A stretch of 64,000 nucleotides of DNA, taken from JAAXHH01 sp965225915. GTDB taxonomy: Bacteria; JAAXHH01. Shown here in pieces: positions 17,140 through 25,882 of this stretch. The notes below the pieces were generated by a model. That model saw nothing but the letters and a program-made list of their open reading frames with translations, was not told where the DNA came from and made no database searches. The first letter of the stretch is position 1. Every line of letters starts with the position of its first letter. The position numbers and the translations under genes are program-made. The stretch covers positions 3,472,001 through 3,536,000 of the forward strand of contig OZ245326.1 of the NCBI GenBank assembly GCA_965225915.1. Reading direction: 5' to 3'.

Positions 17140-18036
17140 TCACGACTGCCTGGACGCTTTCCAGCGGTCGTGCATCCATACCCACTGCTCCGGCGCCTTC
17201 CGGATAAACCGTTCGAGTTCCTCCGTATACGCGCTCGTTGTCATTTCCACGTCTTCGGGAGTCCGCCCGGCAGGATGAATCGGGGGTCTTATGGTTACGA
17301 GATGGGTATCGTCTTCCTGCCGGTGAATGGCCATGGGCACAATCGGTGCTTCCGCCCGGTCGGCCAGGATGGCAGGTCCGGTAGGTGTTCGAGCGGGCCT
17401 GCCGAAAAACGGTACCGTTATTCCGGCTCCACGGGTGTCCTGATCCACCAGGAGCCCCACGACGTGCCCTTTTCTCAACGCCCGCAACACGGCGGATGCG
17501 GCCCTTTCCCGGTTAACGACATTCAATCCGCCCCGCACCCGGTTTTGTTGGATAAGTTCGTCCAGTCTCGGATCGAACAGGGGCGCAGCCACCACCGTAA
17601 CGGAGAATCCCTTTAACGCCAGAAAACTTCCCAGAAGCTCGAAATTACCCAGATGGGCACTAACGGCGACGACGCCCCTGCCCTGCTCATAGGCCGATTC
17701 CAGATGCTCGAGACCTTCGATCGTGACCAGGTCGTCCACGTTTTCAATCGTAATCCTGTGCAGCCGAGCGGCATCCACGACATTCCGGCCCAGTTCCCTG
17801 AAGACGGTTCTGCCCAGTCGTTTGATCTCCCTGAGGCACTTTTCATTGCCATAGGCCAAGGTGAGATTGGCAAGGGTAAGGCGCCTGGCATCCGATGCGG
17901 CCAGGTAGGCCAATTCACCCATCCAACCGCTGACCGAGAGCGCGCTTCGCCTCGGCAGCGCGTTCAACAGGGCGATAAATACACGGACCGCGTGATAGAC
18001 GACTGTATTTCGAAGGCTTTTGATCAGGGAGGCCAC
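17140..18036 (-). CDS. Lipid A biosynthesis late acyltransferase (LpxL/HtrB-like)
   Basis: This 298-residue protein is of the LpxL/HtrB/MsbB family, which adds secondary acyl chains to KDO-lipid A at the inner membrane. The catalytic H-x4-D/E motif reads H-L-G-N-F-E in V-V-A-V-S-A-H-L-G-N-F-E-L-L. G-L-L-V-D-Q-D and V-P-F-F-G-R-P-A-R-T-P-T-G-P are the other family blocks, and W-V-W-M-H-D-R-W-K is at the C-terminus. The start is GTG 18036 with AGGTG upstream. It begins 19 bp after kdsA, which makes the KDO needed before this step. Confidence 0.92.
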   Translation of the reverse strand: MASLIKSLRNTVVYHAVRVFIALLNALPRRSALSVSGWMGELAYLAASDARRLTLANLTLAYGNEKCLREIKRLGRTVFRELGRNVVDAARLHRITIENVDDLVTIEGLEHLESAYEQGRGVVAVSAHLGNFELLGSFLALKGFSVTVVAAPLFDPRLDELIQQNRVRGGLNVVNRERAASAVLRALRKGHVVGLLVDQDTRGAGITVPFFGRPARTPTGPAILADRAEAPIVPMAIHRQEDDTHLVTIRPPIHPAGRTPEDVEMTTSAYTEELERFIRKAPEQWVWMHDRWKASRQS

Positions 18037-18055
18037 GGATGCACCTGGATGCGCT

Positions 18056-18886
18056 TCAAAGTGCTGCGTGGGGCCGCACGACCTCGTCGATCGCCTTCAA
18101 CCTCAGCAGTAGGGGTTCCAGGCGATCCAGCGGCAGCATGCTCGCGGCGTCACAAAGCGCCTCGGAAACACGGGGATGGGTTTCGATAAAGACGGCGTCA
18201 CACCCTGTGGCCACCGCGGACCGGGCGAGGGGTTCTATGAATTCGGGCGTACCACCGCTCGCGTCACCGCTCGGCCGGCCGTACAGCCGCACCACGTGGG
18301 TGGCATCGAACACTACCGGGTAGCCGATCCGCCGCATGATGGCCAGCGACCGCATATCGGCGACCAGGTCGTGATAACCGAAGGAGACGCCGCGTTCCGT
18401 CAAAAGAATCTGTTCGTTACCGGCGCTTTCTATCTTGGACACGACGGCCGCCATGTCTTCAGGCGCCAGGAACTGTCCCTTCTTCACGTTGACGGGCTTG
18501 CCGGTACGTGCCAGGGCAAGGGTCAGTTCCGTTTGCATCGACAGGTGCGCGGGAAGCTGAAGCATGTCGAGGACGGCGGCGGCCGCATCCACTTCTTGTA
18601 GGCTGTGCACGTCCGAAAGCACCGGTACGCCCATGTCTCGAACTTTCTGGAGAATGCGCAGTCCCTCTTGCAAACCGGGACCTGTGTAATAGTCGACCGA
18701 GGAGCGGTTTGCCTTCGCGTAGGATGATTTGAAGACGAACGGGATATTCAGGCGGTCGGTCACCGCGACCAGACGTTCCACGGTTTCCATGACAACGGCT
18801 TCGCTCTCGATAACGCAGGGGCCGGCGATCAATGCCAGCTGCCTTCTCCCCCCTATGACCACGTCGCCGACTGTAATCTCTTTCAT
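18056..18886 (-). CDS. kdsA: 3-deoxy-D-manno-octulosonate 8-phosphate synthase
   Basis: This 276-residue enzyme condenses PEP with arabinose 5-phosphate to give KDO 8-phosphate for LPS. Family blocks include L-A-L-I-A-G-P-C-V-I-E-S near the N-terminus, F-V-F-K-S-S-Y-A-K-A-N-R-S-S, V-K-K-G-Q-F-L-A-P-E-D and F-D-A-T-H-V-V. It overlaps kdsB by 4 bp (ATGA), so the two are translationally coupled. A GGAGG within the end of kdsB serves as its ribosome site. It is a complete gene with nothing unusual. Confidence 0.97.
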   Translation of the reverse strand: MKEITVGDVVIGGRRQLALIAGPCVIESEAVVMETVERLVAVTDRLNIPFVFKSSYAKANRSSVDYYTGPGLQEGLRILQKVRDMGVPVLSDVHSLQEVDAAAAVLDMLQLPAHLSMQTELTLALARTGKPVNVKKGQFLAPEDMAAVVSKIESAGNEQILLTERGVSFGYHDLVADMRSLAIMRRIGYPVVFDATHVVRLYGRPSGDASGGTPEFIEPLARSAVATGCDAVFIETHPRVSEALCDAASMLPLDRLEPLLLRLKAIDEVVRPHAAL

Positions 18887-19653
18887 GATGGCGCTTCCTC
18901 CGCGGCCAGCCTTCTTTCCGCCTTTACCATGTCTTCCGGCACGTCGACCCCGAGCGGTGCGTAATCGGTTTGTCTCACCATGACACGATAACCATGTTCA
19001 AGCGCCCGCAATTGTTCCAGCCGTTCGATTTGCTCCAGCAGCGTCGGTTTCAACGCGGCGAAGGTGAGCAGAAAGTCCCGCCGGTAACCATAAAGCCCCA
19101 CGGTATTGTAGTACTTGTGATGGCGCAGGTATTCTTCGTCCATGTCCTCACCGGGCCAGGGCAGCGGTGATCGTGAGAAATACAGTGCCAGCCCCCGTTG
19201 ATCGAATACGACCTTCCCCATATGGGGGTTGAGCAGGTCTTCCGGCCGGGTAATGCGGTGCGCGAGAGTAGTCATGGGCACGGCCGGATCTTCGATCAAC
19301 GGCTCTACCACGGTCTCTATGGCCCCGGGGGTGATCAGCGGCTCGTCACCCTGTATGTTGACGACCACGTCCGTATCCAGTACCTGGACGGCCTCGGCCA
19401 GTCTGTCGGTACCGCTGGGATGGTCGGGAGAAGTCATGATCGGTTCGCCGCCAAAACGGTGTACCTCGTCCGCGATACGACGGTCGTCGGTCACGACGAA
19501 TATATCTGTCAGGCACCGCGCCCGGCTGGCTCGCTCGTATGTATGCTGTATCATCGGTTTGCCCCGCAGGGTCGCCAGCGCCTTGCCGGGAAAACGCGTC
19601 GAAGCATAGCGGGCCGGTATGAGACCCGTGATTCTCTGGGTATCGGATCCCAT
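18883..19653 (-). CDS. kdsB: 3-deoxy-manno-octulosonate cytidylyltransferase
   Basis: A 256-residue enzyme that activates KDO with CTP to CMP-KDO. The N-terminal nucleotide-binding block I-P-A-R-Y-A-S-T-R-F-P-G-K-A-L is canonical, followed by V-V-T-D-D, N-I-Q-G-D-E-P-L-I and Y-F-S-R-S-P-L-P-W-P. The normal length for the family is 245-255. It sits 7 bp after gatC and overlaps kdsA, so KDO synthesis and activation are made together. The KDO transferase (waaA) is not in the window. Confidence 0.97.
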   Translation of the reverse strand: MGSDTQRITGLIPARYASTRFPGKALATLRGKPMIQHTYERASRARCLTDIFVVTDDRRIADEVHRFGGEPIMTSPDHPSGTDRLAEAVQVLDTDVVVNIQGDEPLITPGAIETVVEPLIEDPAVPMTTLAHRITRPEDLLNPHMGKVVFDQRGLALYFSRSPLPWPGEDMDEEYLRHHKYYNTVGLYGYRRDFLLTFAALKPTLLEQIERLEQLRALEHGYRVMVRQTDYAPLGVDVPEDMVKAERRLAAEEAPS

Positions 19654-19660
19654 TTCGCCT

Positions 19661-19945
19661 TCAGATTACCTTGGGTACGGTGAAATGACCCCGGTCCGAA
19701 GAAGGCGCGTTCCGCAGCGCTTCTTCCTGGGACAATGACGTTCCGACTTCATCGCTGCGAAACACGTTTCTCAGATTCAAGACGTGAGAAGTCGGCCCTA
19801 CACCGGACGTGTCGAGCGTATTGAGTTTTTCCATATACGCGAGTATGGCGTTCAGCTGGTCCACCAACTGCTCCCGTTCGTCGTCCGAGAACTTCAGGTG
19901 GGCCAACGCCGCGACATGATCTACATCCTCTATGGAAACTGTCAT
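19661..19945 (-). CDS. gatC: Aspartyl/glutamyl-tRNA amidotransferase subunit C
   Basis: A 94-residue GatC, the small subunit of the amidotransferase that corrects Glu-tRNA(Gln) and Asp-tRNA(Asn). It begins S-I-E-D-V-D-H-V-A-A-L-A-H-L, contains L-N-A-I-L-A-Y-M-E-K-L-N-T-L-D-T, and ends with the typical D-R-G-H-F-T-V-P-K-V-I. GatA and GatB are not in the window. It lies 43 bp after pcrA and 7 bp before kdsB. Confidence 0.95.
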   Translation of the reverse strand: MTVSIEDVDHVAALAHLKFSDDEREQLVDQLNAILAYMEKLNTLDTSGVGPTSHVLNLRNVFRSDEVGTSLSQEEALRNAPSSDRGHFTVPKVI

Positions 19946-19988
19946 GGCTTGCCTCTTTGCCTGACGCCATTTGATATCAGACGCCCGA

Positions 19989-22199
<2,211 letters not shown>

Positions 22200-22292
22200 T
22201 CACCCGTCCCAAACGGCCGAGTTAGGAGGATTGTCTTCGTGGTAATCAGCTTGCTTCATCCATTTGGAAACTACGGCTAGCAGAGCACTATT

Positions 22293-22322
22293 AAAATACA
22301 CTTCGCCGGGAAAGACTGTCAA
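22293..22322 (-). promoter_or_regulatory. Sigma-70-type promoter upstream of pcrA and the LPS/PTS run
   Basis: On the minus strand a perfect TTGACA (22317-22322), an 18-nt spacer and TATTTT (22293-22298) predict a start near 22286 and an 87-nt leader to pcrA. It is the only good candidate found in the divergent space before the run. Confidence 0.45.
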
Positions 22323-22375
22323 TAGAATCCTGGCGCCAACCGGGGCCCGGTAATGTATTCCAAGGGAAAGAAACG

Positions 22376-22403
22376 TTGTGATTCCAGGGTGGTCTGCTAT
22401 ATT
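22376..22403 (+). promoter_or_regulatory. Sigma-70-type promoter before the GHMP kinase gene
   Basis: TTGTGA (22376-22381), a 16-nt spacer and TATATT (22398-22403) predict a start near 22410. This rules out the in-frame ATG codons at 22353 and 22404 for transcripts from this promoter and favours 22452 or 22461 as the start codon. Confidence 0.4.
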
Positions 22404-22451
22404 ATGGCGGATCGTTTTCATCCTGTTTCAACGCGGGGAAACCCTGCAGGA

Positions 22452-23918
22452 ATGCCGGATATGCTGGAATGTCTAACGGACCGTGGAACTACGCTCGACG
22501 ACGTCGAATCCTTCGAAAAGGCCCTGGCCTGTGCCGATGACAGCAGATACGGAGCGCTGGGATCGCGGTTTGCGAAGAAGAAGCCGGTTTTTGTAGTCCG
22601 GGCACCTGCGCGGTTGGATTGCATGGGCGGCATTGCCGATTACAGTGGTTCGCTGGTTTGCGAAATGGCGCTGGACCGGGCCGTTATGCTCGGCATCCAG
22701 GCCCGGGACGACCGAAAGGTGGTCATTCACAGCGCGGAAGTGGACGACCTGGGACTGACGCCGGACGTCACCCTCTCGCTCGAAGCGCTTGCGCCCGACG
22801 CGCGTGCCGTGGACTATGCGTCGCTGCGCCGGGGATTCTCCCGGAAGCCGGCCACGGCCTGGGCAGCCTACGTAGCCGGGGCTTTCAGCGTGTTGCAGGG
22901 GGAGGGATTCATAGATCGTTTCCCCCACGGCGCCACGATTGTACTGGTGAGCAACATTCCGCTGAGGGTGGGCGTATCCTCGTCGGCCGCGCTGGAAATC
23001 GCCGCCATGTACGGATTGAATCTGTTGTACGGGATCGAGCTGGATGGAATGACCCTCGCCGTCCTGTCTCAGATGGTGGAGAACCAGGTGGTCGGCGCAG
23101 CTTGCGGCATCATGGACCAGGTCACTTCCGCATTGGGAAGCCGCGGGCGTCTGCTGTCCCTCCTCTGCCAGCCCCATACTGTCCGTGAACAACTTCAGGT
23201 TCCACCCGGGGTTCATCTCATTGGGATCAACTCCGGCGTCAGGCGCCAGATCAAGGGAACACGATATACCAACGCCAGAATCGGCGCCTTCATGGGCTTG
23301 GCAATCATTCAGGACCACTTGCAGTTCGGTAACGGAACCGCGAATGACCCTTACGGCGGCTACTTGTGCAACATATCCACGAACGAATTCGTGGGATCCT
23401 ACCGGCACGTACTGCCTTCGAGCATCACGGGCCGTGCGTTCAAGCGGCGTTACGGAAGCACTCCCGATCCCGTGACGACCATTGACCCCGGGATTTCTTA
23501 CAAGGTTCGCAGCCGCGTGGAGCACCCGGTATACGAACACCGAAGAGTGCTGGATTTCACCCGACACATACGATTGGCGGGCAGTACGGGAGAAGCAGGA
23601 CATCTTGAAAGTGCGGGCAGGCTGATGTATGCCTCGGACTGGAGTTACACGCACCGGTGCGGGCTTGGCTCATCCGAAACGGCCTGGATCGTCGGGGAAA
23701 TACGGAGACTGGGCGTGGAGGCGGGATTCTACGGTGCCAAGATTACCGGCGGCGGAGCCGGTGGTACGGTGGCCGTCGCCGGAAGCGAACGCATGTTTGA
23801 CCACCTTGATCGCCTGCTTGCGCGTTACGGTGAAACGACCGGTATCGCGGCCGAACTCTTTACGGGTACTTCCCCCGGCGCCCTTGAGTTCGGACACCTT
23901 GTCTACCGCGTAACCTGA
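22452..23918 (+). CDS. GHMP-family sugar kinase, L-arabinokinase/galactokinase-like
   Basis: A kinase of about 488 residues that should phosphorylate a sugar at C1 using ATP. The first motif reads V-V-R-A-P-A-R-L-D-C-M-G-G-I-A-D-Y-S-G-S, very close to plant L-arabinokinase rather than bacterial GalK. The GHMP glycine/serine loop is R-V-G-V-S-S-S-A-A-L-E-I-A, and the C-terminal motif is K-I-T-G-G-G-A-G-G-T-V-A-V-A. The insert between motifs is larger than in GalK. Start choices are ATG 22452 or 22461; 22461 has CAGGA at better spacing, and earlier codons lie upstream of the likely promoter. It is 35 bp before a sugar-1-phosphate nucleotidyltransferase, suggesting sugar salvage to a UDP-sugar. 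Confidence 0.85.
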   Translation: MPDMLECLTDRGTTLDDVESFEKALACADDSRYGALGSRFAKKKPVFVVRAPARLDCMGGIADYSGSLVCEMALDRAVMLGIQARDDRKVVIHSAEVDDLGLTPDVTLSLEALAPDARAVDYASLRRGFSRKPATAWAAYVAGAFSVLQGEGFIDRFPHGATIVLVSNIPLRVGVSSSAALEIAAMYGLNLLYGIELDGMTLAVLSQMVENQVVGAACGIMDQVTSALGSRGRLLSLLCQPHTVREQLQVPPGVHLIGINSGVRRQIKGTRYTNARIGAFMGLAIIQDHLQFGNGTANDPYGGYLCNISTNEFVGSYRHVLPSSITGRAFKRRYGSTPDPVTTIDPGISYKVRSRVEHPVYEHRRVLDFTRHIRLAGSTGEAGHLESAGRLMYASDWSYTHRCGLGSSETAWIVGEIRRLGVEAGFYGAKITGGGAGGTVAVAGSERMFDHLDRLLARYGETTGIAAELFTGTSPGALEFGHLVYRVT

Positions 23919-23953
23919 GTCCATCGCGACCGGAACAGAGGAGCTGTCAGCGT

Positions 23954-24868
23954 TTGAAAAGCATACGCAAGGCCATCATTCCCCTCGCGGGACATGGTGT
24001 TCGCATGATGCCGGCAACCCGCGCGGTGCGAAAGGCGCTTTTTCCCATCGTTGACTCCAGGGGGCTGGTACGGCCCGTGTTGCAACTGATCGTCGAAGAA
24101 GCGATCAACGCGGGCATCGAAGAAATCTGTCTGGTGACCACACCGGAAGACGAGGAACTGTTTCTCGGTTACTTCTCGCCGACGCCCGGTCACCTGAGAT
24201 CGGCGATTGGCGATCGGCAGGACCTGCTTGAGGCAGCCCGGTTTCCGGGTGAACTTTCAGAAAGGTTGTCCTATGTCACCCAGAACAGGCCCCGCGGCCT
24301 CGGCGACGCCGTTCTGTGCGCGCAATCATGGACCGGTGGCGAACCCGTATTGATCATGCTCGGCGACCACCTTTACCTGAGCAGGGAGGATCGATGCTGC
24401 GCGCGCCAGTTGTTGGACTCCTTCGAAAAACTGCAGGCGCCGGTTTCCGGCGTGATCCGCAAGACCGCCGAATCCCTGAAGTATTTCGGTACCATTACCG
24501 GTCGTTCTGTTCACCAGTCGGATGGACTCTACACGATAGACACCGTGGTGGAAAAACCGGAAATCAACAACGCAAAAGAACATCTGCGCGTGGACGGATT
24601 TCCAGAGGACGTGTACCTGTGCTGGTTCGGTCTGCATGCCATGACGCCGGATCTCTTTATCTGCCTGGAGCAGGTGAAGCGGGACCGTGCCACGGATGGG
24701 GGAGAATTGCAGCTAACTGATGCGCAGGCCATGCTGGCCGCCCAACGGGCCTGCTTCGCCCTGGAAATCAATGGGGATCACTTTGACACGGGATCGCCCG
24801 GGGGTTACGTCGATACCGTGGCGGCTTTCGCCGATTCGACCGGCCGGAGAAAACGAAGTCACGGCTAA
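23954..24868 (+). CDS. Sugar-1-phosphate nucleotidyltransferase (GalU-like)
   Basis: A 304-residue protein with the GalU-type fold. The nucleotide-binding N-terminus reads I-I-P-L-A-G-H-G-V-R-M-M-P-A-T-R-A-V-R-K, where canonical GalU has G-L-G-T-R, T-K-A-I-P-K-E. It continues with E-E-A-I-N-A-G-I-E-E-I-C-L-V-T, P-R-G-L-G-D-A-V-L, L-G-D-H and V-E-K-P. The start is TTG 23954 with GAGGAG upstream. It probably makes a UDP-sugar from UTP and a sugar 1-phosphate; the departures in the loop and its pairing with an arabinokinase-like gene suggest a substrate other than plain glucose 1-phosphate, which is inference. Confidence 0.85.
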   Translation: MKSIRKAIIPLAGHGVRMMPATRAVRKALFPIVDSRGLVRPVLQLIVEEAINAGIEEICLVTTPEDEELFLGYFSPTPGHLRSAIGDRQDLLEAARFPGELSERLSYVTQNRPRGLGDAVLCAQSWTGGEPVLIMLGDHLYLSREDRCCARQLLDSFEKLQAPVSGVIRKTAESLKYFGTITGRSVHQSDGLYTIDTVVEKPEINNAKEHLRVDGFPEDVYLCWFGLHAMTPDLFICLEQVKRDRATDGGELQLTDAQAMLAAQRACFALEINGDHFDTGSPGGYVDTVAAFADSTGRRKRSHG

Positions 24869-24947
24869 CAGATCGTCCCGGAGGACAAAGAATTCCATGT
24901 TCAATTCGGTGCTTTTCAATAGATCCGCCTGTTTCCTCGTTTTGCCA

Positions 24948-24976
24948 TTGACTCCCCTGGTCGGTTAATATATAGT
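24948..24976 (+). promoter_or_regulatory. Sigma-70-type promoter for the RraA-family gene
   Basis: TTGACT (24948-24953), exactly 17 nt, then TATAGT (24971-24976) predict a start near 24983. The resulting leader of about 180 nt before the ATG at 25162 is unusually long for this window and contains no gene that could be recognised. Confidence 0.55.
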
Positions 24977-25161
24977 AGGCCGTCCAAAGGCTATTCCTGG
25001 ATGAAACATACCTGATTGATTCAGACCAAAGCCCGGAATGAACCGAGCAGCCCGGAACCGAATAACTGATCAGATGAATCCAATACAGGAACTATCAAAC
25101 AGGCAGAGCGTACACTGCCCAAAAGTACTTTGCCCAAATCTAAGAAAAGGAACCCACTAAC

Positions 25162-25878
25162 ATGTCAGAATACGATGCCCCATCAGCCGAAATGCTCGAA
25201 TCGCTTTTAATCCCGAGCACCGCCACGCTGACTTCCGTTCTCACGCAATACGGCTTGTGGAATACTTTTATGCAAGACATCACTCCACTTGATCCAGGCG
25301 TGCGTATGGCGGGTCCCGCCTTTACCATGCGGTACATACCCGGCCGGGAAGATCTTACCCATGTGCCCGTCGACAATCTGACGGATGTGCAGCGTATCGG
25401 CATCGAGCGCATCGAAAAAGGCGAGGTGCTCGTGATCGATGCCCGCGGCGACACGCGCGCTGGAATCATGGGGGATATCCTCGCCACGAGAATCCATCAA
25501 CGCGGCGCCGTGGGTGTCGTGAGCGACGGCGCGTTCCGTGACACGCCGGCCATCATGGAGGCGGGACTGGCCGCTTTCGCGCGGAGCATGAATGCGCACA
25601 ACAGCAAGAGCGTACACTATCCGAGCGATATTCAGCGACCCATAGCCTGCGGTGGCGTAGCCGTATTCCCCGGCGACATCATCGTGGGAGATGCCGAGGG
25701 CGTCGTGGTTATTCCTCGCCACCTGGCCGAAGAGGTCGCAGAAAAGGCAGTGGCGATGGAAGATCGCGAAGCATTCATTCTGCACAAGATCCAGCAGGGT
25801 CACAGCATCATCGGCGTGTATCCGCCCGACGAAAACACCCTCGCCGAATACGAAGCATGGAAGGCGAACAGAACCTGA
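25162..25878 (+). CDS. RraA-family protein (4-hydroxy-4-methyl-2-oxoglutarate aldolase/oxaloacetate decarboxylase-like)
   Basis: This 238-residue protein has the RraA core: G-P-A-F-T-M, V-L-V-I-D-A-R-G-D, the loop M-G-D-I-L-A-T-R-I-H-Q-R-G-A-V-G-V-V, then S-D-G-A-F-R-D, and G-D-A-E-G-V-V-V-I-P. The G-x-R-D arrangement matches members with class II pyruvate aldolase or oxaloacetate decarboxylase activity, rather than the RNase E regulator of E. coli. An AAAAGGA element precedes the ATG. It converges with the MFS-HEAT gene (4 bp between stops). A role in degrading a keto acid is plausible given the sugar-acid genes nearby. Confidence 0.88.
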   Translation: MSEYDAPSAEMLESLLIPSTATLTSVLTQYGLWNTFMQDITPLDPGVRMAGPAFTMRYIPGREDLTHVPVDNLTDVQRIGIERIEKGEVLVIDARGDTRAGIMGDILATRIHQRGAVGVVSDGAFRDTPAIMEAGLAAFARSMNAHNSKSVHYPSDIQRPIACGGVAVFPGDIIVGDAEGVVVIPRHLAEEVAEKAVAMEDREAFILHKIQQGHSIIGVYPPDENTLAEYEAWKANRT

Positions 25879-25882
25879 TCGT

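Noticed and set aside
22473..23654. A 393-codon minus-strand frame opposite the GHMP kinase
   Set aside because: Antisense shadow; the plus-strand product carries all GHMP motifs.
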